This document shows, piece after piece, positions 1 through 10,715 of a stretch of 64,000 nucleotides of DNA. Source of the stretch: Auxenochlorella pyrenoidosa (Eukaryota; Chlorophyta; Trebouxiophyceae; Chlorellales; Chlorellaceae); contig KQ482003.1 in assembly GCA_001430745.1 (NCBI GenBank), forward strand, positions 824,991 through 888,990, written 5' to 3'. The notes below the pieces were generated by a model. It was not told the origin of the DNA. It saw only the letters and a list, made by a program, of their open reading frames with translations, and did not search any database. A program made the translations under genes and the position numbers. Position 1 is the stretch's first letter. Every line of letters begins with the position of its first letter.

Positions 1-3000
1 CGGCGTCGGTGCCACAGACACCATGCCCGCGCAGTCCCTGTCACGGTAAATCATGCCCGGGAAGCAGGCCGGCAGCTTGCAGGGGTATGGAGCTCCTCTC
101 GCACATGCGCAGCGCACGGGTCGGTGGGTAGGGGCGCATGCAGGCAGAGCAGCACCGCTGGGCTCCTGCGCACCTGCTTGGAGGTCCGGTCTGTGCGCAC
201 AATCTCCAGCAGCGGCATCACGTGGGCGGGGCTGAAGAAGTGCGCGCCAACGATGCGGTCTGCAGCGGGGCCGAGCCAAAGGCCCGTGGCCATGCTCGCA
301 CGTTGCACCCTTCCCCAAAGTCCACGCTCCCAAAACCTGCTGCGATGTGTGCCCTTACGCGCATAGACCCCCACAGTGCCTGCAGCCTCACTGCGAACTG
401 CTCTTCAGGGAATGGTCCCCAACCTACCTGGGCAGGAGGTCTTAGCGCCCACGAGGTCGATGTTGATGGTGGAGGTGTTGGTGGACAGGATGGCGTCCCT
501 GCAAACCGTGGGGCCACGCATGGGTCAGGCAACAGGGAGCAGGGCAAGGAAGCTGCAGGCTGCCCCTCGGGAGCGCTGGCAGGACAGACCGTGCGCACTC
601 GAGCCATGCAACAGGCAGGAATTGCATGCATGCCCGGCGGTTGGCACACAACATGGCCAGCAGTTGCAACCCGAACACGCGCTGAGCAGCCCATAGGGGC
701 ACCAGGTGACCGGCCCCCCACCCTCACTTGCGGCACGCGCGCTCCAGGTCGGCAAAAATGTCCTGTTTGAGGCGCACGTCCTCGATGGCCGCCTCAATGA
801 CCATGTCCACGCCGCCAAAGTCGCTGTAGTCCAGCGCGCCCTGCACCAGGCCCAGCGCCAGCAACAGAGCATAGCTAAGGCATGGCTGCACTGACCCGGC
901 CCAGCCGTCCGTGCAGGGTGCACCCCATCAGCAGGTGCACAAGCACCTCCAGTGGCTGCTCGGCTCAGCAGCATCGGCCAGCCGGCGCCGCCCACCTTGA
1001 CGCGCGCCATCGCCGCCTGCGCCGCCTGCTCGGTCATGCGCCCCTTCTTCACACGGCTGGCCAGGTTGGACTGGATGCGACCCAGGCCAGCCTGCACAGC
1101 AGGGTGAGTAAGAATGAGGGGTTTCTGAGCGGTCCTGACAGACGTGCAAACGGGCAGCGCTGTTCAGGTCAGGCCATGCCCCTCAACACCGACTTCACAC
1201 GGTCCTCTCAGTACACGAGTACAACAGTACACAAGGCACTCGCCTCCAGGAACTTTTGGTTGACCTCCTTGAGCAGCACCTCGATGCCGACCAGCACGCA
1301 GGCGGTGGCAATGCCGCTGCCCATGAGCCCGCCGCCCAGCACAGCCACACGCTTGATGGGGCGGGGGCGCAGGCCTGCGTCCGTCACGCCTGCGGCAGAA
1401 CACGCAGGACACACGGAGGTTGTGTGGGCTGGAGCTCTGCACGGTGTTCAAGGTGAAGTGCGCCCACTCCTCTCCTCCAAATGGCCAATCCAACAGGAAG
1501 TCAGGGCGCCATCGCAATGTGTCTGCCCCTGCAAGGGCTCGTGTCTGCTGGCACGCCGGCTAGGCATGCACCCAATGCGCCCGGCCTGCCGCCTCCACCC
1601 TGCTCCACCCCGCCCCACCCTTGATCTTCTTGGTGGAGCGCTGCGCAAAGAAGATGTGCACCAGGGCCTTGTGCGTGTCCAGCGCCGCGGCGCCAGCAAA
1701 GCACTCGCCCTCCTGCGTGGGAGGCACCATGGCGGGAGGGCAGCAGACGGGTGGTAAGCAGCGCTTGCTGTTGGTTCCCAGCTTGAACAGAGCTGTCCTT
1801 GCAGGGGTGGCTGTTCACCAGGAGTGGTGACCCACGGTGGAGGCTGCGCACGATCTGCATGCGCAACGTCTGAGCAGGGGCTGCCTTGTGCCCTCTGCCC
1901 TGGAATTCACTGTGAAGGACGCAGCCCTGCAGTCCACAGGGCAGCTGCACGGCGCACCTTCTGCAGGCCCGCCCGCCCGCCGTGCTCCACGCCGTACTGG
2001 ATGGCGTCCAGGCACAGCAGCGGGTGCTGCAGGTTGCGTGCTTGCTTGGCAGCCTGCGCGCAGGCACCGTGGGAGGGGCGGGTGATCATCGCCAGCGCCT
2101 CGCCCAGCGACGGCTCCTCTCTGAGCGACCTCTAAGGGCCTGCTGTCAGAGCCCGCCCACGGGGCCTCCCCACCTGCGAGCGCGCAAACTGCAGCACCGC
2201 CAGCGCCTCGCCCAGCGGCTCCAGCTTGTCGGTACGGTAGAGCGTCTGCACGCGCGCGCGCCTGCCGGCTGCGGGGGCGGCGGGGGTGCCCACGGGGAGC
2301 GCGGCATGCAGGGGTGGGCCGCGGCCAGGCAGCCGGGAAGGCACACGCGCTGCGTCACTGCCCGCCCGCGCTCCCGTCTGCCCGCAGCACTCGTCTCCAC
2401 GCGCGCCCCACCGAGGGCTGAGGGCCGGGAGTGAAGCCGTCCACCTGCCCACCTGCCATGTCCAGGGCGAGCGTCCTGGCCGCCTCCAGCAGCTGGGCCG
2501 GCGGCACCACCTCGTCCACCAGGCCCAGCTTCTTGGCGGCCGCCTCCTTGATGGGCTTGCTGGTCAGCATCATCTCCACCGCCTTTTGCAGGCCCACGGC
2601 GCGGGGCAGGCGCTGGGTGCCCCCAAAGCCCGGAATGATGCCCAGCTGCAGCTCCGGCAGCCCAAAGCTCGTGCCTGCAGGCGGCGGAGCACGCGTGCTC
2701 TAAAGAGTGTGCTGGTTGATTGTGCCCCGCCAGCAGGGGATGGCCGGCAGAGGGGTGCAACCTGCACAGCTGGCGGCTGCAGCTCTGGCAGAAGAGGAAG
2801 GCCTTGTTCCAACTGACTGACGCGTCGACCATAGATGCTGCCGCGTCAGCTCACCCGGCGTGGCCACGCGCGCGTTGCAGGCCAGCGCGAGCTCGCAGCC
2901 GCCGCCCAGGGCCATCCCCGACACCGCCGCCACGGTGGGCTTGGGCCCGCTCTCAATCAGGTCGCAAAAGGCGTCGTTGATGCGGTTGTCGATGCCGCCG

Positions 3001-3710
3001 CCGCCGCTCGACTGCTGGAACTGGTTGATGTCAAAGCCAGCGCAGAAGCGGCCTGGAGGGGAGGCGGGTGGGCAGGGAAGTGACGCGGGTGGGCAGGGAG
3101 GTGCGCAAGGGCAGGGCCCGAGGTAGAACAGCGGTTGAGGAGATGCAGGCAGGTTGGCCGCGCTAGATGCAAGGTGCATGCGCCCTGCCCGTGGCTTGAC
3201 TGCCGGAGATCTCCTACGGGAGGCATGCACCCTCCACCCTGCCGGCCAGCCTGCAGTCCACGCAAGGGACCTGCTACGGCCGGGCGGCCCGCGTCCAGGA
3301 GTGCTCACCATCAGCACCAGTGACGACAATGGCCCGCACGTTGGGGTCGGCCTGCGCCTGACGTGCATGGTTGAATAGGGAGGAGAGCACTGCAGGGACA
3401 CGGGCATGGAAACAGATCAGGCAGGCTCGTTCAGCCTGCCGCCGCTGCCATGCCACAGCCGCCGCCGCTGTTGGTGCGGGCGCTGCCGCGTGCAGCCACG
3501 ACTCTTCCACATTCCGGCTATCGCTTGCACGCGTGAAATGTTCCGCAATTGCGTGCAACAGGGAGCAGGGGCTGACGAGGCCTAAGAGATCGCCCACCCG
3601 GCCCCGACACCAGCCCCGACACCTTCTGGGTGCAAGCTGTTGACGGGAGGGTTGCGCAGAGTGATGACGGCCACGCCGCCCTGCACGTCCAGTGTGGTTC
3701 CGCGCTGCAT
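1..3710 (-). CDS. MFP2: Peroxisomal fatty acid beta-oxidation multifunctional protein (enoyl-CoA hydratase / 3-hydroxyacyl-CoA dehydrogenase), 3' end outside window
   Basis: Bifunctional enzyme that hydrates trans-2-enoyl-CoA and oxidises the L-3-hydroxyacyl-CoA product with NAD+, in peroxisomes. I start it at the ATG at 3708-3710 ([18 protein letters not shown]), typical of the crotonase N-terminus. Short exons then give [11 protein letters not shown] (about 3310-3350), [11 protein letters not shown] and [18 protein letters not shown] (2850-3060) and the hydratase motif [20 protein letters not shown] (2600-2670). The linker lies at 1970-2230. The NAD-binding Rossmann motif [16 protein letters not shown] is at about 1300-1350. 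Next come [20 protein letters not shown] (740-810), [16 protein letters not shown] (440-505) and [20 protein letters not shown] (about 190-260). The C-terminal dehydrogenase domain and any PTS1 signal lie beyond base 1. All splice sites read well in frame, so this is a real multi-exon gene. MFP2 and AIM1 types cannot be told apart here. Confidence 0.93.
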
Positions 3711-4089
3711 GTTGCCGGGCTTTTGCTTGCAGCCTCCCGCAAGCAGCTAGACTGACAATGCAGCCGCACCAACGCCACAGCCGGCGGTCATGCGAAGGGT
3801 CACGGCATCATGCCGCCGCGGCGCCCGCTGCCTGCCGACTCAGCGCGGGCCAAAGCGAGTGAAGCCGCTTACGAGCTCAGGGGCAATGCTGCTGTTATGT
3901 TGCCTGGCAATGCATGGAGAAAGGGCGAGAACAAGAAGAGGGGTTGCTGACAGGGTCTGCTGGCAAGGCATTCAACTGCCCGTGCCGCCAAACATCCAGG
4001 TTGCCTTCTGGGCGTCCTCGTACTTGTGCTCGAAACCGAGTGGTTGCTACAAGGGAAAGCATCATATCCCCGCCGATAGCTAGTGTGGT
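3711..4089. other. Intergenic spacer between two minus-strand genes
   Basis: This stretch lies between the stop of the BAH-PHD gene and the start of the beta-oxidation gene, both on the minus strand. It should hold the 3' UTR of the first and the promoter of the second. No supported coding sequence and no minus-strand TGTAA signal were seen. Confidence 0.5.
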
Positions 4090-6290
4090 TCACAGGCCAA
4101 AGATGCCGCTGCCGCTGCCACTGCTTGTGGCGGGCAGCCAGCCTCCAAGCGTCTGCTGCTGCTGCTGCTGCTGCTGCTGAAAGCCCGCCAGGTGGCTCTG
4201 GAGCACCTCCAGCAGCGGATCCGGTGCCAGCGGCTGTGCTGCCGACCCTGCTGGTGCTGCTGATGCGGCTGCTGGACCAAGCGCTGCCGGTCCTACTGCT
4301 GAAGCCCCGCCTGCTGCGAAAGGTAATCCTGGCGCCCCCGCCGCCCCTGCTGCTGGCAGCAGTGCAGCTGGGGACGCAGCCCGCACCCAACCGTTCTGCG
4401 CCGCTGCCGCAGGTTTGTGAGCGCATGTTGGGCAGAGCCAGTAGCTGAGCGCATCCAGGGCTGCTGGGGTGCTGCCCACGCACTCGGCATGGAACCACTC
4501 CTGCGCAGTTGGCGGAAGCCCAGAGTTAGACCGACCATTTGGACGAGATAGTGGCAGGCATTTGCGGGGCAGGCATGTTGAACAGGCACTACACCTCTAC
4601 GTGTCCAGCCTATGATGCACACCTGGCACATGTCGCACTGCCACATCCTCCGGTCTGGGTTCTCCGGCTGCCGGCAGCTGCAAGCCAACGGCGCGCAAGG
4701 CAGTGCGGCAGCGTTGTTGCACCGGCTGCTGTAGGCTATTGGGAGCTGAATCGGCGAGCGCAAGAGCTTTAGAAAGGCCAGCAAGCAGGCCGTCCAGCGC
4801 GCCTCCACGGGGACAGGCTGCCGTGATTTTGCACTTGAACCGACCAATGCAGGTTGCGCCAATAGCTTTCCAATCTTGGGTCCACACTGGCTCACAGCCT
4901 ACCTGCAGTAGATGGTGACCTGCTCGGGCGAGAACTTGCGCGTCTGCACGCTCCAGGAAAAGCGGGTGAAATAGTCCTGCGGCCGCACCAGCTCAAGCTT
5001 CTGCAGGGCAGGCAGAGCAGGCTCGCCAGGTGAGCTGCGCGCTGGGCCAGCTTTGAAGAGGAACATGCCCCGGTTTGCCCTGCGCAAAATGGATAGGTGG
5101 CTGTCAAGCAGAATCCCTACGCAGTGTATGCGGCTGTGCCCATGCCCGCGAGGCGTGCAGGTGAGCGTGGTGCAGCAGAACAGCTGCCCCCGCACGTTGT
5201 ACTCCTCCAGTGAGTGCACGCAGCAACGGCCCAGGATGGTGTCCGAGTGGATTGTGTCGCGGTGGTCGCTGCAGGGCATACGGGAGAACATGGAGTGCAG
5301 AGCGGCGTGTGGCTCGACTGCGCAGGGAGGAGAGCCTCGGTGACAAGAGAGCAAAGGCAAGGCCGTCTTGAAACACCAGTCTCCACCTAGCTGTTTACAT
5401 GCAGAGATTTGCATCGAGCACCTCCCCTCTGCCCCCCTCAACTGTTGCCCACACCTCTTGTACAGCTCGCGCTCGCCATGAAAGGGCTTGCGCCCGCCCG
5501 GAATGCCTGCAGCCAGCAAAGGACGCAGTGCACACGTCTACGCGCCCGCAAGCAGCACACTCCGTGCATACCAACAATAGAAGGCTGTCACTCGCATGCA
5601 GCAGGCAGACCCGGAAGCCCCAGTAATTACCTGGGTCCTCTGGCCGATAAAACCATTTCACCAGGCACCTGCAGGGTTAGGCAAATAGAAAGCGTGATCT
5701 GACACAGGGATTGCAGGTCCAAGGCGTGCGTCTCATGAAGAGCTAGGTGTACCAGCGCAGGCCAGCAGTAGACGAGTCGACACGCACTGGTAGCCGCCAT
5801 GCTCTTCGTCTGGCTCTATCCGGTAAATCTTGGCAATGAAGGGCTTCTGGTTTCGTACATCCCTGAATTGAATGCGTGCGACGAGGATGGGTAGTGAGGA
5901 ATGGACATGTTCAGGGGGGGGACTGCAACGCGGGTAATCAAGGCCAGTTCAGTAGAACAGGCTGCCCATGCCAACGGCTTGCACGTGCAGCAGCTGTGCC
6001 ATCCTCACCCCTCTGCACGCACAAAGCAGCTGTCGCCCTCTGCATGGCAGGAGGAGCAATAATGCAATCACGCAACTTGGTGCCAACGAAGCAGAGAATT
6101 AACTTTCCAGGCCCTGATTACGGCCGGATGTACAGACTCGTGGCTGTACAGACTCGTGGCTGCGCGTGAGCACCTGCCACGACGCTGAGCGTCAAGTCAA
6201 GGGTTGGGTTTGGGCGCAGACGTCGTGCCACAGAGCAGTCTGTATTTACTTGCCTCGCAGCTTGTCCCCAAGGATGTCAATGTGCGGCAT
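4090..6290 (-). CDS. SHL: BAH-PHD domain chromatin reader, SHORT LIFE / EARLY BOLTING IN SHORT DAYS type
   Basis: Probable nuclear histone-methylation reader: plant SHL and EBS bind H3K27me3 and H3K4me3 through a BAH plus PHD pair. The BAH part reads NQKPFIAKIYRIEPD (about 5800-5860), CLVKWFYRPEDPG (5635-5670), GGRKPFHGERELYK (5450-5500), SDTILGRCCVHSLEEYNV (5190-5250) and KLELVRPQDYFTRFSWSV plus FSPEQVTIYC (4910-5000). The PHD finger follows across two introns: YCSC, then WQCDMCQ (4630-4690), then EWFHAEC and YWLCPTC (4430-4505), a complete Cys4-His-Cys3 set. The C-terminus is Ala-rich with a run of about nine Gln, ending GSGSGIFGL and TGA at 4090-4092. The 5' end is uncertain. The first sure exon begins near 5862; the ATG at 6288-6290 (MPHIDILGDKLRGK, followed by a good donor) is only a candidate start. 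Confidence 0.85.
4153..4179. repeat. CTG/CAG trinucleotide repeat coding polyglutamine
   Basis: Nine CTG units on the plus strand, read as CAG (Gln) on the minus strand near the C-terminus of the BAH-PHD protein. Confidence 0.9.
6129..6160. repeat. Two-copy 16-bp tandem duplication
   Basis: The 16-mer TGTACAGACTCGTGGC occurs twice back to back (6129-6144 and 6145-6160), in the presumed first intron or 5' region of the BAH-PHD gene. Confidence 0.85.
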
Positions 6291-6749
6291 CCTCTGCTGT
6301 TGGTTTCGCAAGGCAATGCAGAGGCAAGCTCAGTGCCGGTGGCCGCCGCCACTGCCGCACTGCTGCCACTACTGCGGGTCTTCCCAGGGCTGAGTGTTCT
6401 TGGGCAGAGAGACTTTCCCCTGCCCGCTCCAGCTGCCTGTCTGTACAAGAGAGCGAGGGGCTTTTCGGGCTGGCGAGTCGGAAGCCAGATGGATGTGCTG
6501 CACTGTGCAAGATGTTGTCAGTCTGACGATTCTGCCTGCAACGGAGCCCCAGGGAAGTAACCCTTCCCATCGGGCTCCGCCAGCTTGGCAGCCTGCTGCG
6601 CTGCCCACTCTGCCCCCTCTGGCGGCTCCTTGGGCCTTAGCAGCACATGCGATCAGCCAAAATACTGCGCACAACAGCTCTAGCCTCCTCATTTTGAATT
6701 GGCGCGCGCTCCCCTGTCCCCCCGGCACTCCGGCGCTGCGTCCAGCAGC
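6291..6749. promoter_or_regulatory. Divergent promoter region, BAH-PHD gene / DNA primase
   Basis: Lies head to head between the presumed BAH-PHD start and the primase start. It should hold both 5' UTRs and promoters. The left boundary is soft because the BAH-PHD first exon is not certain. No TATA-like box is obvious by eye. Confidence 0.45.
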
Positions 6750-9700
6750 ATGTCGGAAGAGCAGCCTGGTGAGTGCGAGTGATTGCGCCCCATGGTGCAG
6801 CCGCGTAGCAGCATCCTTGCCAGCGCCTGACCCTGCCTGTCTCCCGCTGCAGGCGCAGGTCCGATGGCCACCGACTTTAACAACATGGGCGTGCAGGACA
6901 TGATGAAGCTGTACTACTGTAAGCCGCCGGACATGGTGCTGAGTGCCTTGGGGCCTCGCCGCCTTGCTCGCCGCTGCCGTTCTGCAGGCCGCTGCCTGAA
7001 GCACCTCGGCTGCACCCTCCCTTGCCTTGCAGCCCGGCTGTTCCCCCACCAAGAGATGTTCAAATGGCTGGCATACGGCAACGGTGAGCAGGGCAGCCCT
7101 TGCTTGCAGTTGTGGCTCATAGCCAGGTGCTTTGTCTCCTTCCTGGTGCCGAGTCTGAGCAGGAGGGTGCGGATGTGCCTGCAGATGGCAAGCACCCCAA
7201 GAGCGACGGCACCTTCTTCCAGCGACGCGAGTTCTGCTTCACGCTGGACGGCGACATCTTTGTGCGCTACCAGTCGTTCAAGGTGTGCAGGCTGTCGGGG
7301 GACCGCCGCATGGCTGGCAGCCAGGCACAGCAGCAGGGCCGCACCGCCCACCGTCTGCATCACTTGGAGGCACATACTGGCAGCCTCTGCCCTGCACCAC
7401 TCATCCCGGTCATGCCTGCTTTTCCACCCCGCCCCCCACAGGATGGCAGCGAGATGGCAGCGGCACTGAAGGACCGCTGCCCATCCAAGATCGACATTGG
7501 CCCGGTGTACAATGTGGACCCGCAGCGCCGTGCAGCCTACCAGGGTTAGCTTAACAGTGGGAGGCTGGTGGCACCCGCGCTGCGCCAGCCCTCAAGTGGA
7601 TCTCATAGGTGCTCCTGGCAGCACACTGCCCTTGCTGGTCATGCGCCCCTCCTGTGCAGAACTGTACGCGATGCCGCTGCCTGCCCAGCTCTCAATGAAC
7701 CCTCCATCCGCCTGCCTCTGTGCTGGGTCCCTGCAGGCTCTGGGCAAGGCTTCTCCCCTGTAGAGCGCGAGCTGGTGTTTGATATTGATCTGACAGATTA
7801 CGATGACGTGCGGACGTGTGGCAAGGAGGGGCACATCTGCAGCAAGTGCTGGCCGCTCATGGCGGCAGCCATCAAGGTGAGACGGCTGCTTGCAGGCGGC
7901 AAGGCTTCTGACCTCTTCGACGTCATCCTGCAGCACAGCACCTAGCCTGCAGCCAGCCCTGCAACCCGTTGCCTGCCCCCCCCCCCCCCCCGCAGATCCT
8001 GGATGCAGGGCTGCGCCAGGATTTTGGCTTCCAGCACGTGTTCTTCGTCTACTCGGGGCGCCGCGGCGTGCACTGCTGGGTGTGCGACGAGCGGTGAGGG
8101 GCGCACGCAGTTTCGGGATGAACAAGAAAGCAGCAAGTGGCTGCAGCTTTTCAAGGCGTGGTGCATGGAGAGCCAGGGCGTGGACCTACCTGCGCTCGGA
8201 CGTCGCAGCTCTGCGTGTTCCGCACCCCCCCACCCCCCCACCGCCTGCAACCGAGCGGCCTGCAGGGCGCGCAAGCTGACGGATGAGCAGCGCTCGGCCA
8301 TCGCAAACTATTTTGCGGTGTACAAGGGGCAGGAGCGGGGGGTGGCCAAGCTGGCGCTGGCGCTGGACGACCACCCAGCAATCGCGCGGGCATACGCGCT
8401 GCTGCAGAAGGCGTTCGTACAGGTGAGACAGCATGGAGAGGATGACAGGCCACGGGGCTGGCTGACTGGGGTTACGCTGGACTTGCTGCAGCAGACTCCT
8501 GGAGTTTCCTGGGCATGTCTTGCCTCCCTCTGGTGCATAGCACCTCACAATCGCCTCAAAATGACACACTCTCATCTGCGCCCACACTCCTACCATCCCC
8601 CGAGCACCGGTGTCCCGTGTCTGCAGCGCATCCTGCCGGAGCAGCAGCTGCTGGAGGATGAGCAGCAAGCGCAGGCGGTGCTGGCCTACCTGCCAAACGA
8701 CGCCAGTGAGTGGCAGGCTGACGCTAGTTGAAACAGGGTCCTCTGTAGGCGGTAATCGAGTCGGATGCTGCAGCGAGTAATTCTAAGTGACCAGACATTG
8801 TGCAGCGCATGCATGCCTGGATTAAGAGTCGAAGCCCAGTCTGAGCCTGGCATGACTGCTGCCCTGGCTGCTACTGCAGTCCGGGAGGAGGTGCAGCGGC
8901 GGTGGCAGCATTGCAGCGGCAGCAATGAGCGTTGGGAGGCGCTGGTAGAAGCTGTGGAGGAGGAGGCGAATGTGAGCCTGTTCAAGGGAGGAGGGCCCGG
9001 GTCCCAAATTGTGCTGCATCAACAGCAAACGTGGCGGGGCTGCAGCTGATGAACTGCCTCGCCGCTCTGCACACTGTGCATGCACCTGGAAATTCATCCA
9101 CTCCTGCAGCCTGACCTTGGCAGCCCTGCTCGCGTCTGCCCCCGCAGGCGCTGGAGGCGCAGGGCCGCAAGAAGCAGGGCGGCGGCGGCGACGCGACGCG
9201 GGCGGCTGGCAAGGCGATGCGCAAGGCCATCAAGGACATTGTGTGCGCCTACACCTACCCTCGGCTGGACATGGAGGTGTCTAAGAAGATGAACCACCTG
9301 CTCAAGGTGCGCCCAGGGAGGAGCTGCCGGGCGCAGGGTTGCTGAGCACGGCCGGGTGCCAGCGGCGGCGGGGGTACCGAGGGCGCCAGGATTCACGGCC
9401 TGTGATCCAGAGTGGGTGTGAGCCAGCAGCAAGCAGATGAGCAGATCTCACTCATGCTAGCACTTGTTTGCCATTTGATTTGATCCCGAGATGGGGGTAC
9501 TCCACATGCGAAGACGGGCAGACTGAGTGCGCTTCCTCCTGTGCCGCTTGCCCCCCCTCCCCCAACACCCCACACCCCACCCACCCACCACCCCACCCCC
9601 ACAGGCGCCCTTCTGCGTGCACCCCAAGACGGGCAAGGTGTGCGTGCCCATCGACCCGGACCACGCCTGGGAGTTTGACCCCGACGCCGTCTGCACCGTG

Positions 9701-10056
9701 GGCGGCCTGCTCAACCAGCTCAACAGCGGCAGCGGCGGCGCGGCGCAGGCGAGCGCCGCTGCTGCGGGGCAGGCGCTGGTTCGGCCTGTGCAGTTCTGAG
9801 CTGTGTCGCACAGGTGCCTGGCAGTTGCAGGGCCGACCCAAAGTTGGCCCTCGGCCTTGCCGCCTGTCACATGTGGTTTTGCTTGCTCCCTGACCTCTCC
9901 TGGATGCAGGGGGAGGAGCCCTGGCGGGCCACCGACATGAGCCAGGCGGTGGACACCTTCCGGGACTGCTTCCTGGACGCGCTGCAGGCGGAGGTCAAGG
10001 CGGGCCTGGCAGACAAGGCGCGGCAGGCGGCGGCAGAGCCCACCCTGGCGTGGTGA
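6750..10056 (+). CDS. PRI1: DNA primase small (catalytic) subunit, eukaryotic/archaeal type
   Basis: Catalytic subunit of the DNA polymerase alpha-primase complex; it makes the RNA primers for nuclear DNA replication. The start at 6750 gives MSEEQPG, then [20 protein letters not shown] and [16 protein letters not shown]. Further exons show [20 protein letters not shown] (about 7207-7265) and [12 protein letters not shown]. The key segment [17 protein letters not shown] (7765-7820) carries the metal-binding D-x-D pair and is followed by the zinc-type segment [30 protein letters not shown] (8040-8095) is the conserved SGRRG nucleotide-binding motif. Later come [18 protein letters not shown] and [18 protein letters not shown] across the 9310-9605 intron. 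The protein ends [13 protein letters not shown] with TGA at 10054-10056. About ten exons; length fits the usual 400-450 residues. The splice after LAYGN was not fully resolved. Confidence 0.95.
7978..7993. repeat. Poly-C tract in a primase intron
   Basis: An uninterrupted run of C forms the polypyrimidine tract directly before an acceptor in the primase gene. It may be a place of sequencing length error but lies outside coding sequence. Confidence 0.8.
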
Positions 10057-10715
10057 CAGCGCCGAGTGGCGACTGCCTGCAGCGTGCTCTGCCCTTGCAG
10101 CCCATGCTCAGACCTGATGGCTCTTTGTAAATTTCGAAGGGCGCTGCCGAGTGCCACCCTGCAAGGTGTGTTTGGGAGCCCCCGAAACCTGGATGCAGGC
10201 TGGGCAGGCAAGGCTGACAGCTGAGAGTCTGGCTGAATCAGTAACATGAAACAGCGCCCGTGGAGCGGGACATTCCCTGCTTGTGCACCCCACGGCTGCA
10301 TCGATCGTACATGCTGCACTTCAGGCACAGGTTTGTTCACTGCTTAGGGTTGCATTGCAACGCTCTATATCTCTGATTGCTGCCATAGCAACATGCATGC
10401 TACCCGTTCCTGCAGTCTGTCGTATGCAACACCATCCTGTTTTGATATGCAGGTCTGGGCCCCCACCCTGGTTTGAGGATGCGGCTGCTGAACCTGCCGC
10501 TGAACACTGCCGCTATCCCGGTATGAAGGCATATGATCTTTTCGCCAGCCTCTCCTATGTGACATTGGCGCTCTCACAAGCCTGAGCACATCTGCCTTGT
10601 CCACTCTGTGCAATCGTGCTTTTGCATCAACATGCTATCCATGCATCTGTGCATTGCAACCAGGGTGTCAATATGCAGGGCGGGTGCTCATGCAGACAGT
10701 GCCGCAGTTGCCGCT
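10057..10715. other. Intergenic spacer between convergent primase and Tic22
   Basis: Holds the two facing 3' UTRs. No supported coding sequence. A minus-strand TGTAA for Tic22 was not seen here. Confidence 0.5.
10126..10130 (+). terminator. TGTAA poly(A) signal for primase
   Basis: TGTAA, the usual green-algal polyadenylation signal, sits 70 bases after the primase stop codon. Confidence 0.6.

Noticed and set aside
4153..4179. Regular CTG units considered as CRISPR-like or minisatellite arrays
   Set aside because: Simple trinucleotide repeats in coding frame without unique spacers. The same holds for 18976-19002, 48565-48597 and 52952-53044.
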